From Craurococcus roseus (GTDB lineage: Bacteria; Pseudomonadota; Alphaproteobacteria; Acetobacterales; Acetobacteraceae), in assembly GCF_039523795.1 (NCBI RefSeq), contig NZ_BAAAFZ010000013.1, forward strand, positions 1-27,317: a DNA stretch of 27,317 nucleotides, given 5' to 3'. A model generated the notes under the pieces. The model searched no databases, was not told the origin of the DNA, and saw only the letters and a program-made list of their open reading frames with translations. Each line of letters starts with the position of its first letter. The stretch's first letter is position 1. Positions 18,181 to 26,254 of this stretch are shown one piece after another. The position numbers were made by a program, and so were the translations under genes.

Positions 18181-18209
18181 AAAACCGCCGGTTGCGGAGC
18201 AACCGGCGG
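18181..18209 (-). terminator. Intrinsic terminator downstream of the DEAD-box helicase gene
   Basis: A perfect 10-bp GC-rich stem (18185-18194 with 18200-18209) with a 5-nt loop is followed on the minus strand by TTTTCAAAT. It lies about 50 bp past the helicase stop and would end that transcript before the metallopeptidase gene. An assembly gap begins two bases from the stem. Confidence 0.8.
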
Positions 18210-18211
18210 CG

Positions 18212-18238
18212 NNNNNNNNNNNNNNNNNNNNNNNNNNN
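18212..18238. other. Assembly gap (27 N)
   Basis: This run of undetermined bases lies between the helicase stop and its terminator, next to a run of nine C. The true length is unknown; no coding sequence appears interrupted. Confidence 0.95.
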
Positions 18239-18257
18239 CCCCCCCCCGCCGCTTCGC

Positions 18258-19712
18258 TCAGCGCGCCGCTTGCCGGGCGCTGCCGCCGCGCGGTTCCGGC
18301 GCGCTGTCCCGGAAATCCGCGTCGCGCCACCGTTGCCTGTCTTGCCGCGCCGGGGCCGCGTCGACGGGCTCGGCGCGACGCCGTCCGGCGTCGCTCCCCA
18401 GCGGCGCGCCGCCGCCGCCGTGGCGCCGGTTGCCGGAACCCTGCGGCCTGCCCGACGGGTGCCGTTGCGGGGCCGGGCCGCCACCGCCGCCTCGGTTGTT
18501 CCGGCCGCGCTGGCCTTGGCCTTGCCTTTGGCGCCCGCCACCGCCGCCCGCCTGCTGCGGGCGGTTGAGGGGCGCGGACTTGTCCTGGCGCAGGTCCTCG
18601 GCCGGAATGGATTGCCGGATCAGCTTTTCCACGGCGCGGAGCTTGTCCGTTTCGTCCGGCGCGACCAGGGCCACCGCTTCGCCGCTGGCGCCGGCGCGGG
18701 CGGTGCGGCCGATGCGGTGGACGTAGGCTTCCGGCACGTCGGGCAGGTCGTACTGCACCACGTGGGTCACGCCGTCCACGTCGATGCCGCGGGCGGCGAT
18801 GTCGGTGGCCACCAGGATCGGGGCGTGGCCGGTGCGGAACTCCAGCAGGGCGCGCTCGCGCTGGCCCTGGCTCTTGTTGCCGTGGATGGCGTTGGCGGAC
18901 AGGCCGTCCATGGCGAGCTGCTTCACCACCTTGTCGGCGCCGTGCTTGGTGCGGGCGAAGACCAGGGCGCGGCCCACGCCCTCGCCGCGCAGCAGCTTGG
19001 CGAGCAGGCCGCGCTTGCCGCCCTGCTCGATGTGGAGCGCCCGCTGCGCCACGCGCTCGGCCGTGGTGGCGACGGGCGCCACCTCCACCCGCGCGGGGTT
19101 GTGGAGCAGTTCGGACGCCAAGCGGCCGATCTCGTTCGGCATGGTGGCGGAAAAGAACAGGGTTTGGCGCCCCTGCTTCGGCAGGGCGGCGACGACCTTG
19201 CGGATGGCGGGCAGGAAGCCCTGGTCCAGCATCTGGTCGGCCTCGTCCAGCACCAGCACCTCGACGCGGTCGAGGCGGGCGGTGCCGGCGCCCATGTGGT
19301 CGAGCAGACGGCCCGGCGTGGCCACCAGCACGTCGATGCCGGCGGCCAGCGCCCGGCGCTGCGCCCCGTGGGGCACGCCGCCGAACACCACCGCGACCGA
19401 CAGGCCGAGGTGCTTTCCGTATTCGCGGAAGCTGTCGGCGATCTGGGACGACAGCTCGCGCGTCGGGCTCAGCACCAGGACGCGGCAGCCGCCGCGCGGC
19501 GGGCGCCCGCCCTTGGCGGCCAAGCGGTGCAGGATGGGCAGGGCGAAGGCCGCGGTCTTGCCGGTGCCGGTCTGGGCGATGCCGAGCAGGTCGCGCCCTT
19601 CCAGCACCGTCGGGATGGCCTGGGCCTGGATGGGGGTGGGGGTCTCGTAGCCGGCCTCCTCCAGCGCGCGCAGGAGGGGCGCGGCGAGGCCGAGTTCGGA
19701 AAACTGTGTCAC
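18258..19712 (-). CDS. DEAD-box ATP-dependent RNA helicase, RhlE-like
   Basis: This 484-residue RNA helicase has all superfamily 2 motifs: Q motif FSELGLAAPLLRAL with TPTPIQ, Walker A AQTGTGKT (46-53), PTRELSSQI, DEAD in VLDEADQMLDQGF, SAT, ARGIDVDGVTHVV and HRIGRTARAG. A basic low-complexity tail of about 110 residues rich in Gly, Arg and Gln follows, which in such helicases binds RNA non-specifically. It probably acts in ribosome assembly or mRNA turnover, as RhlE-type enzymes do. The GTG at 19712 gives the usual VTQFSELGL start, but no Shine-Dalgarno is visible; the ATG at 19745 would add 11 residues. An intrinsic terminator follows. It is divergent from the metallo-beta-lactamase gene across 538 bp. 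Confidence 0.93.
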   Translation of the reverse strand: MTQFSELGLAAPLLRALEEAGYETPTPIQAQAIPTVLEGRDLLGIAQTGTGKTAAFALPILHRLAAKGGRPPRGGCRVLVLSPTRELSSQIADSFREYGKHLGLSVAVVFGGVPHGAQRRALAAGIDVLVATPGRLLDHMGAGTARLDRVEVLVLDEADQMLDQGFLPAIRKVVAALPKQGRQTLFFSATMPNEIGRLASELLHNPARVEVAPVATTAERVAQRALHIEQGGKRGLLAKLLRGEGVGRALVFARTKHGADKVVKQLAMDGLSANAIHGNKSQGQRERALLEFRTGHAPILVATDIAARGIDVDGVTHVVQYDLPDVPEAYVHRIGRTARAGASGEAVALVAPDETDKLRAVEKLIRQSIPAEDLRQDKSAPLNRPQQAGGGGGRQRQGQGQRGRNNRGGGGGPAPQRHPSGRPQGSGNRRHGGGGAPLGSDAGRRRAEPVDAAPARQDRQRWRDADFRDSAPEPRGGSARQAAR

Positions 19713-20250
19713 TGGTGAGGAAAATCCCGGTCGCGCGGCAGCCATGAGGCAGCTTTGCTTGCGCGAGCTGCCGCTAGTTTCAGATGGAAGCCCCGCGTGG
19801 CTGGGCCGGTCCGGAAGGAAGCGTCGCGTGGCCCGGCAGTTCGGCTCGCCCTGGCATCCTGCCAGGGGACCGCTCACGCGGCCGGGGCACCGCCAGGGCG
19901 ATTCGCCGCCGGCCAGCGATACATGCGCCTTCGCGGGTGCGAAAGCAAGTGTCAGGAGCATTACGATCGGGGAGACGCGCGCCGGATGGGCAATGGGATG
20001 CCGCATCGGCGGCGGTCCGCTTCGCCCGGTCGGAGACGAGCGGCACGGCGCACGAACCCGGTGGGTCCGAGTCGCGGGGGCGCCGAAAGCCGAGCCGCCA
20101 TCGCGCGACGCGGTTCGCCCGCGCCGGGGCCGGTGCCTGCCGGGAGCGGACCGATCGCGGTTTCCGGGGCGACTCTCCCGGAGGCTGTGCCACACTCGCG
20201 GGAAACCGGCGCCCTTTGATCGCCGGCAACGCCGAAGGGAGGAAGAACCC
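19713..20250. other. Divergent intergenic region with a strong hairpin
   Basis: No gene is supported in these 538 bp between the helicase and the MBL-fold gene; the open frames through it are GC-driven noise. A perfect hairpin (8-bp arms at 19849-19856 and 19860-19867, 3-nt loop) lies inside a weaker outer pairing (19825-19830 with 19875-19880). It could be a structured 5' leader of the helicase mRNA or a small RNA; I saw no convincing promoter for either direction. Confidence 0.4.
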
Positions 20251-21252
20251 GTGCCGATCCTTGACCGACGCTCGCTGCTGCTCGGCGCCGCCGCGGCGCT
20301 GCCCCTCTTGCCAGCGGCGATGCCGGCCCGGGCCACCGCGCCCTTCCGCGGCCAGTTGCCGCCCGCCTGGCACCGCTTCAAGATCGGCGAGTTCGAGGCG
20401 ACCGTGGCTTCGGACGGCGCGCTGCCGCTCGGCCCGCCGCAGCCCGTCTTCACCAACTCCTCGGCGGCGGAGATGGACGCGTTGCTGCGCGCGGCCTTCC
20501 TGCCGACCGACGCCACCATCCTCGAGCAGAACGGGCTGGTGGTGAACACCGGCCGCCACCTGGTGCTTTTCGACACCGGCATGGGCACGAGCATGGGCCC
20601 CCAGATCACCAAGGATGCTGGCGGGCCTTGGTGCTCGCGCCTGCTGGACAACCTCCGCGCCGCCGGCATCGCGCCCGAGCAGATCGACCTGGTGGCCGTG
20701 ACCCACGCCCACTGCGACCACTGCTGGGGCTTGGTGGACGAGCGGGGCAACAAGGTCTTCCCGAACGCCCAGGTCGCGGTCAGCGAGGCCGACCTCAAAT
20801 TCTGGACCGACGACGGCAACAAGCGCGGCCCGGCCTTCATGACGCCCTTCGTGGACGGGGCGAAGAAGAACCTCGGCGCCTACCGCGACCGCCTCGTCAT
20901 GGTGCGGGACGGCGCCGAGGTGGTGCCGGGCATCACGGCCATCGCCGCCCCAGGCCACACGGTCGGGCACCACGTCTACGCCATCACCTCCGGGAACCAG
21001 ACGGTGGTGAACACCGGCGACCTCGCCCACCACTACGTCCTGCTGGTGCGCAAGCCGATGTGGGAATTCTCCTTCGACACCGACCCGAAGCAGTCGGCGC
21101 GCACGCGCACGCGCATGCTCGACAGCTTCGCCGCCAACCGGACGGCGATCCTCTCCTACCACTTCCCCTGGCCCGGCCTCGGCCATGTGGCGAAGGAAGG
21201 CGAGGGCTTCGCCTGGATTCCGGCGCCGACCAACGTCACCACCCTCGGCTGA
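20251..21252 (+). CDS. Metallo-beta-lactamase-fold hydrolase with Tat-type signal
   Basis: This 333-residue protein starts with DRRSLLLGAAAALPLLPAAM, a twin-arginine type leader, so it is probably exported folded to the periplasm. The metal site is complete: THAHCDH (H152, H154, D156, H157), H236 in APGHTVGHH, D257 in VNTGDLAHH, and a late His in SYHFPWPGLGH. That pattern fits the broad quorum-quenching-lactonase / glyoxalase II-like branch rather than true beta-lactamases, so the substrate is unknown. The GTG at 20251 has AAGGGAGGAAG just upstream and places the signal at the N-terminus; the longer open frame upstream has no such features. It stands alone, 110 bp before the convergent ohr gene. 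Confidence 0.88.
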   Translation: MPILDRRSLLLGAAAALPLLPAAMPARATAPFRGQLPPAWHRFKIGEFEATVASDGALPLGPPQPVFTNSSAAEMDALLRAAFLPTDATILEQNGLVVNTGRHLVLFDTGMGTSMGPQITKDAGGPWCSRLLDNLRAAGIAPEQIDLVAVTHAHCDHCWGLVDERGNKVFPNAQVAVSEADLKFWTDDGNKRGPAFMTPFVDGAKKNLGAYRDRLVMVRDGAEVVPGITAIAAPGHTVGHHVYAITSGNQTVVNTGDLAHHYVLLVRKPMWEFSFDTDPKQSARTRTRMLDSFAANRTAILSYHFPWPGLGHVAKEGEGFAWIPAPTNVTTLG

Positions 21253-21362
21253 CCGGGGCAACGGCGAGGCGGGGCCCATCGGGAGCCCGCCGGACTTCTG
21301 GGTGAGACGCGTTTCAGGACGCCCCGGCACGCGCCGGAACGGCGCGGGCCGGGGCACCCGTC

Positions 21363-21791
21363 TCAGACGACGTTCAGCCGCACCGGCACGTTGTTGCGCG
21401 TGGCGTTGGAGTAGGGGCAGACCTGGTGCGCCTGCTCCACCAGCGCCTGCGCCTGGTCGCGCGGCACGCCCGGCAACGACACGTCGAGCTGGATGTCGAG
21501 GCCGAAGCCGCCTTCGGAGCGCGGGCCGATGCCGACCGTCGCCTTCACCGTGGCGTCGTTCGGCACCTTGGCGGTCCCGCCCTTCGACGCGACGGCCTTC
21601 ATCGCGCCGATGAAGCAGGCCGCGTAGCCGGCGGCGAAGAGCTGCTCCGGGTTGTTCCCCTGGCCGCCGCCGCCGCCCAGCTCCTTGGGCGTGGACAGCC
21701 TCACCTCCAGGCTGCCGTCGTCGGTCCTGGCGCTGCCGTCGCGCCCGCCGGTGGCGGTGGCGGAGGTCTTGTACTTCACGTCGGTGGGCAT
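21363..21791 (-). CDS. ohr: Organic hydroperoxide resistance protein Ohr
   Basis: This 142-residue OsmC/Ohr-family thiol peroxidase reduces organic and fatty-acid hydroperoxides with lipoylated proteins as electron donor. Both active cysteines are present: C59 in AAGYAACFIGAM and C125 in QVCPYSNATRNN, plus the conserved NNPEQLFAAG region with Glu. Length and start (MPTDVKYKTSATATGG) match the family. The ATG at 21791 has AAAGGAG seven bases upstream, the best ribosome site in the window. Ohr is usually controlled by OhrR; no ohrR gene or clear operator is seen here. Lipoate dependence makes a functional link to lipB plausible, though lipB is 4 kb away and not co-transcribed. Confidence 0.96.
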   Translation of the reverse strand: MPTDVKYKTSATATGGRDGSARTDDGSLEVRLSTPKELGGGGGQGNNPEQLFAAGYAACFIGAMKAVASKGGTAKVPNDATVKATVGIGPRSEGGFGLDIQLDVSLPGVPRDQAQALVEQAHQVCPYSNATRNNVPVRLNVV

Positions 21792-21896
21792 GCTGCGTCT
21801 CCTTTCTTGCTCCCGAGCGGCCGGGTCGGGCCGCGTCGGCGCGGCGGTCGGCGCCCGGCGCCGAGTGGTCCGTGTAGCCGCGGGCGGCGCCGCCGT

Positions 21897-21921
21897 AAAA
21901 AGTCGAGCGGTCGCGCCGCTC
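21897..21921 (-). terminator. Candidate intrinsic terminator downstream of the CaiB-type gene
   Basis: On the minus strand a 6-bp stem (21921-21916 with 21910-21905, 5-nt loop) is followed after three bases by TTTTT. It lies about 85 bp past the CoA transferase stop and upstream of ohr, so it could separate the two transcripts. The short stem keeps confidence moderate. Confidence 0.5.
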
Positions 21922-22006
21922 CAAGGGCCCCCGCACCTGGAACGCTCCGGCGGGTCGGCGGCGCGGGGGATGGCGGCGGCGCCCAGGCCCGGCCGCGGAC
22001 GGCCCG

Positions 22007-23284
22007 TCAGAGTCCGAGTTCCGCCAGCACCTCCGCCGTGTGCGCGCCGAGCGCCGGCGCCGGCACGCTCCACGGGCCGAGGCCGGGGAGCGCCGGCAAG
22101 GGCAAGGTGCCGAGCCCCGGCTGCTCCAGCGGCACCGCCGCCTTCACCGCGCGCACGTGCGGGTCGGCGAGCCATTCGAGCGGCGTGTTCACCCGGTCGC
22201 TCAGCATCCGCTCCGCCTGGAACCGCTCCACCCACTCCGCCGCCGGCCGCGCGCGGAACGCCTCGCGCAGCGCCGGCAGCAGCGCGTCGCGGTGCCGCGC
22301 GCGCTCGGCGAAGGAGGCGAAGCGCGGGTCGTCCGCGAGGGCGGGGAGCCCGGCCGCGGCGCAGAAGCGCGGCCACTCCGGCTCGCGCAGGAACGCCACC
22401 ATGAACCACCCGCCGCAACTCCCCTGGTAGGTGCCGGCGGGCGTGTTGGGCATGGCCGGCGCGCGGCCGAGCAGGCCCTGCTCGGCGATGTTGTAGCCCA
22501 TCAGCGCCGCCGCGGACTGCATCAGCGACACGTCGAGCACGCGCGGCATCGGCGGGGCGCCGGCGGCGCGGGCGGCGGCCTGCTCCGCGAGCGCCGCCTG
22601 CACCGCGGCGAAGGCGGAGATGCCGGTGACGACGTCCACCGCCATGACGGGGCCGGTGCGGTGGGGCACGCCGTCCGCGCCCTCGTTCAGCGCGACGAGG
22701 CCGGTGAAGGCCTGCGCCACGCCGTCCGTGCAGGGGCGCTCGGCGTAGGGGCCGCGCTGGCCGAAGCCGGAAACGGAGAGGAACACCACGTCGGGCTTGC
22801 CCGCTTCCGGCACGAGGCCGAGGCGCGCGGCGACGCCGGGGCGGAACGCTTCCAGCATCACGTCAGCCCGCGACGCGAGGCGCGCCAGGGCGGCGCGGCC
22901 CTCCTCCGTTCGCAGGTCCAGCACCACGGAGCGCTTGCCGCGGTTGAAGGCGACGTGCATGGCGCTTTGCGTGCCTTCGCGGGTGGAGAGGCCGCGCGAC
23001 CAATCGCCGGCGGGCGGCTCCACCTTCACCACCTCGGCGCCGCAGGCCGCGAGCAGGGTGGCGCAGTAAGGGCCGGCGATGCCCTGGCTCGCGTCCAGGA
23101 CGAACAGCCCGCGGTAGGGCTTCAGCGGCTCGGGCACCGGCGGCGCGGCGATCGCGGCGGGATCGCTCGCCACCGGCGCCTCGGCCGTTTCCAGCACCGG
23201 GGGCGCCACGGCGCCGGGGACGACGGGCGGGCCGCCCGCGGGACCGGCGGCCGCGTCCGGCGAACCCTTCTCACTATCGGCCAT
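22007..23284 (-). CDS. CaiB/BaiF-type (class III) CoA transferase
   Basis: This 425-residue family III CoA transferase moves CoA between carboxylic acids without a free acid intermediate. FVLDASQGIAGPYCATLLAA and AEVVKVEPPAGDWSR mark the N-terminal domain, and the catalytic Asp is expected at D187 in RPCTDGVAQAFTGL. The first 55 residues are an Ala/Pro/Val-rich extension not found in typical members, which start near KPYRGLFVLD. A later start is possible, but the ATG at 23284 has GGGGA eight bases upstream. The substrate is unknown. It is divergent from a Bug/TctC binding protein across 70 bp, a frequent pairing in this order of bacteria, suggesting uptake and CoA activation of the same carboxylate; that is inference. 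Confidence 0.9.
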   Translation of the reverse strand: MADSEKGSPDAAAGPAGGPPVVPGAVAPPVLETAEAPVASDPAAIAAPPVPEPLKPYRGLFVLDASQGIAGPYCATLLAACGAEVVKVEPPAGDWSRGLSTREGTQSAMHVAFNRGKRSVVLDLRTEEGRAALARLASRADVMLEAFRPGVAARLGLVPEAGKPDVVFLSVSGFGQRGPYAERPCTDGVAQAFTGLVALNEGADGVPHRTGPVMAVDVVTGISAFAAVQAALAEQAAARAAGAPPMPRVLDVSLMQSAAALMGYNIAEQGLLGRAPAMPNTPAGTYQGSCGGWFMVAFLREPEWPRFCAAAGLPALADDPRFASFAERARHRDALLPALREAFRARPAAEWVERFQAERMLSDRVNTPLEWLADPHVRAVKAAVPLEQPGLGTLPLPALPGLGPWSVPAPALGAHTAEVLAELGL

Positions 23285-23354
23285 GGCGTTTCCCCGTCCC
23301 CCGTGAGGCGCCTATCCTGCCGCGAAACGCGGAACAGGGAAGGGAGCACCGCCC

Positions 23355-24356
23355 ATGATGGCGACGACCACGCGCCGCCGCCTCGCGCCNNNNNNNNNNN
23401 NNNNNNNNNNNNNNNNNNNNNNNNNCTCGCGCGGCGGCGGGGCCGCCCGCGCGCAAGCGGCCGAATGGCCGTCGCGGCCGGTGCGGTTCGTCGTGCCTTA
23501 CCCGCCCGGCGGGCCGACCGACATCATGGGCCGCGTGGTCGCGCAGGCGCTGGCGCCCGGCCTGCCGCAGCCCGTCGTGGTGGAGAACCGCGCCGGGGCG
23601 GCGGGCGCCATCGGCACGGAAGCCGTTGCGCGCGCGGCGCCGGACGGGGCGACCTTCCTCGTCAACGCCTCCGCGCACGTGATCGTGCCGCACATGGTGC
23701 GCGTGCCCTACGACGCGCTGGCCGACTTCGCGCCGGTCACGAACATCGCTTCCGTGCCGCTGATGCTGGTGGTGACGCCCGGCCTGCCGGTGCGGAGCGT
23801 GGCGGAGCTGGTCACCCACGCGAAGGCGAACCCGGGCAAGCTCTCCTTCGCCTCCTCGTCCAACGGCGGCGCGCCGCACCTGGCGGGCGAGCTGTTCAAG
23901 CTGATGGCCGGCGTGGACATGGCGCACGTGCCCTACCGCGGCAGCGGGCAGGCGGTGCCGGACCTGATCGCGGGCAACGTGCAGGTGATGTTCGACTCCA
24001 TGCCGAGCAGCGCCGGCGCCGTGCGCGACGGCAAGCTGCGGGCGCTGGCCGTCACCACCGCCGGGCGGCAAGCGGCCTTCCCGGACCTGCCAACGGTCGC
24101 CGAGGCCGGGGTGCCGGGCTACGAGATCTCGACGTGGTACGGCATCTGGGCGCCGGCCGGCACGCCCGCTCCGATCGTGGCGCGCCTGCACGCGGCGGTG
24201 GCCGCGGCGTTGCGCGGGGCGGAGGCGCGGGAGCGGATGGCGGCGCTCGGCGCGGAGCCGGTGGCGGACGCGCCGGAGGATTTCGCGCGCTTCGTCCGCG
24301 CCGAGTCCGAGCGCTGGGGCCGGCTGGTGCGCGAGGCGCGGATCAAGGCGGATTGA
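23355..24356 (+). CDS. Bug/TctC-family solute-binding protein (N-terminus interrupted by gap)
   Basis: This is a periplasmic binding protein of the tripartite tricarboxylate transporter family, about 333 residues. WPSRPVRFVVPYPPGGPTD, VVENRAGAAGAIGTEAVARA, APHLAGELFKLMAG, VPYRGSGQAVPDLIAGNVQ and PTVAEAGVPGYE are all hallmarks. The ligands are usually carboxylates. Starts at 23355 or 23358 (tandem ATG) follow GGGAG with an eight-base spacing, and TTTRRRLA begins a signal peptide, perhaps Tat-type. Its hydrophobic core falls in a 36-N gap, so its sequence, and strictly the frame across the gap, are unknown; the frame agrees on both sides. No tctA/tctB membrane genes are in the window, as is common for these often orphan proteins. 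It is divergent from the CoA transferase gene. Confidence 0.9.
   Translation: MMATTTRRRLAXXXXXXXXXXXXXSRGGGAARAQAAEWPSRPVRFVVPYPPGGPTDIMGRVVAQALAPGLPQPVVVENRAGAAGAIGTEAVARAAPDGATFLVNASAHVIVPHMVRVPYDALADFAPVTNIASVPLMLVVTPGLPVRSVAELVTHAKANPGKLSFASSSNGGAPHLAGELFKLMAGVDMAHVPYRGSGQAVPDLIAGNVQVMFDSMPSSAGAVRDGKLRALAVTTAGRQAAFPDLPTVAEAGVPGYEISTWYGIWAPAGTPAPIVARLHAAVAAALRGAEARERMAALGAEPVADAPEDFARFVRAESERWGRLVREARIKAD
23390..23425. other. Assembly gap (36 N) inside the signal peptide region
   Basis: The undetermined bases fall in the Bug-family gene. The flanks are near mirror-complementary GC-rich repeats (CGCCGCCGCCTCGCG before, CTCGCGCGGCGGCGG after), which probably form a hairpin that defeated sequencing or assembly. 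Confidence 0.95.
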
Positions 24357-24466
24357 GCGGCGGCGGGGCCGCTGCGCCTCGCCGCCGCCCGGCTTCCGCC
24401 CGCGGCCCTGCCCGGCGATTCGGCCAGGGCCACGCGGGCCGCCGGTTCCGGCGCCCCGCGCCGGCC

Positions 24467-25972
24467 TCAGGCGAAGAGGACGCCGTATTCGCCCGGTGGC
24501 GCCTCGCTCTGGACGGCGTGCTCGGCGCTTTCCGAAAAGGCGAGCGCCACTTCGGCGCGGCTGGCGCCGTGGCGCAGCGCCTCGGCCCAGTGGTCGAGGC
24601 CGGCCTGATCGGGCCCGCGGTGGAGCGTGTCGCGGTACAGGGCTTCGGCGAAGCCGCGGTCGTCCAGGCCGCCGTAGCGGACATGGAACTCGGCGGACGC
24701 GGCGAAGGCGTCGGCGACCTGGGCCAGGGTGGCGGCGCCGTGCTCGACCGCGTCCTTCCACGCGGCCAAGCCGGCCGCGTCGGGCAGGCGGCCGAGCACG
24801 GTGTCGTAGAGCCGCGCCACCTCCATCGCGGCCTCGCTGCGGTCCCAGATGCCGTTCCGCACCAGCGCCGCCGTGCCGGCCTTGTTCTCCGCGCTTTCGG
24901 AGAAGGCCAGCAGCACCTCGGCGCGGCCGGCGCCGTGGTGCAGCGAGCCGGCCCAGAAGTCGCGGCCGCCCTGCTCGCCGGCGCGGCCGAGCACGTTCTG
25001 GTAGAGCCGGTCCACGAAGGCGTCGTCGTCGGGAGCCCCGCCGAAGCGGGCCTGGAATTCGCCGCAGCCCAGGAGATCGGTGGCGAGGCCGTGCAACGAA
25101 TGGCCGCGCTGGACGGCGCCGACCCAGAAGTCCAACCCGGCTTGGTCGGGCGACCGGTCCAGCGCCGCTTCGTAGAGGCGCGCCACCTGCGCCGCCGGGT
25201 CGGCGTCGTCGAACACCAGCCGGCCGTCGGCGAACTGGAGGACCTCGATCCCGGTGGCGATGTCGGTGCCGTCGCCGCTGGCCGACGCGCGCTCGTCGGC
25301 GATCCTGAGCCCGCCCTCGGCGCCGGCGGCGACCGTGTAGTCGGAGCGATAGCCGCCGTACCGCGCCGTGTCCGTGCCTGCGCCGCCGTCGATCCGGTCG
25401 TCGCCCGCGCCGCCGGCCAGCGTGTCGTCCCCGGTGCCGGCGCGCAGGGCGTCGTTGCGGCCGCTGCCGGTGATCAGGTCGTCCCCGCCCAGCAGGAGGT
25501 CGTTGGCGTCGGCGATGGCCTCCGCGGCGCCGCGCGAGGCGAGGGCCTTGAGGGACTCGGCCGGTACGGACAGCCCGGTGATGGAGAAGCCGCCGCGTCC
25601 TTGGATCGTCCCGCTGAAGCCGGTGACGGTCCCGCCCGTCAGGCTCGGCCCGGCGGCGGCGCCGGCCCAGGGCCAGAGGTAGGCGAAGTCGTGGCCGCTG
25701 AAGGCCACAGCGCTTTCGGCGTCGCCGTAGGCGCTGAGATCGGCGGTGAACCCGGTGGCGGTCGGCGCCGCGACCAGGCGGAGCATGTGGATGTACTTCG
25801 TGAAGAACGCGAGGTCGGTCCAATCGAAGCCGCGCTCGGCGCTTGTGTCCCATGCCAACGGGCCGAAGAGGTCCGCGCTCGGGCCCTGGCGGAACCAGGC
25901 AGGGTCGCCGTATTCGACGGCGTCGGGCGGGCCGGCGGCCCAGGGGTCGGCTTGGAAGGCGAGGACGGCCAT
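24467..25972 (-). CDS. RTX / DUF4214-repeat secreted protein
   Basis: This 501-residue protein has three zones. Residues 1-155 are unrecognised (AVAFSGHDFAYLWPWAG). Residues 161-200 hold RTX-type calcium-binding repeats (GGDDLITGSG, GTGDDTLAGG, GAGDDRIDGG). Four DUF4214 units follow at about 263-311, 319-366, 384-434 and 441-487, each with LYxxxLxRxxDxxGLxxW and ending in a SAEF/SAE motif. Such proteins are normally exported by type I secretion with a C-terminal signal and no N-terminal one, as here; DUF4214 is common in surface-layer and adhesin-like proteins. The ATG at 25972 is chosen over 26008 because the promoter -10 box lies between them. No type I secretion genes are in the window. 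Role is probably extracellular or cell-surface; the exact function is unknown. Confidence 0.88.
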   Translation of the reverse strand: MAVLAFQADPWAAGPPDAVEYGDPAWFRQGPSADLFGPLAWDTSAERGFDWTDLAFFTKYIHMLRLVAAPTATGFTADLSAYGDAESAVAFSGHDFAYLWPWAGAAAGPSLTGGTVTGFSGTIQGRGGFSITGLSVPAESLKALASRGAAEAIADANDLLLGGDDLITGSGRNDALRAGTGDDTLAGGAGDDRIDGGAGTDTARYGGYRSDYTVAAGAEGGLRIADERASASGDGTDIATGIEVLQFADGRLVFDDADPAAQVARLYEAALDRSPDQAGLDFWVGAVQRGHSLHGLATDLLGCGEFQARFGGAPDDDAFVDRLYQNVLGRAGEQGGRDFWAGSLHHGAGRAEVLLAFSESAENKAGTAALVRNGIWDRSEAAMEVARLYDTVLGRLPDAAGLAAWKDAVEHGAATLAQVADAFAASAEFHVRYGGLDDRGFAEALYRDTLHRGPDQAGLDHWAEALRHGASRAEVALAFSESAEHAVQSEAPPGEYGVLFA

Positions 25973-25996
25973 GTCGCGGTTCCGTTGCGTGGCCGA

Positions 25997-26026
25997 ACTA
26001 TCGTCCATGTTCCGGATTCGTGTCAA
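25997..26026 (-). promoter_or_regulatory. Promoter of the RTX/DUF4214 gene
   Basis: On the minus strand a perfect TTGACA (26026-26021) is followed after 18 bp by GATAGT (26002-25997, 4/6). Transcription would start near 25990, leaving a leader of about 17 nt before the ATG at 25972 with a weak CGGAA ribosome site. Confidence 0.6.
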
Positions 26027-26254
26027 ACGCGGTGGCGCCCGCGCCGCGGATCGTGGCCGGTTCCCCGTCGAAGGAATGCATCGGGCGCTTGCCCGAACCT
26101 GGCCATGAACCGGACGCGGGGCGCCCGGCCCGCCGCGAGGCTGGGCCGCGGACCGGAAGCGGAGTAAGCGTGCGGCGCCGCGACGGTGGCAGCGGATGCC
26201 CCGCGCGACCGAGGCGTCCGGCTGAGTCGGGACTCTCATGGGGTTGTTGGCACG

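Noticed and set aside
20251..21252. True antibiotic beta-lactamase
   Set aside because: The metal motif is shared by the whole MBL superfamily, and the rest of the sequence resembles lactonase/hydrolase members, not class B beta-lactamases.
23285..23354. Promoter TTCCCC-17-TATCCT for the Bug-family gene
   Set aside because: Only 3/6 and 4/6 matches; not distinguishable from chance.
22040..26167. 1375-residue plus-strand open frame crossing an N run
   Set aside because: Runs across four real genes on both strands; stop-free only because of extreme GC content.
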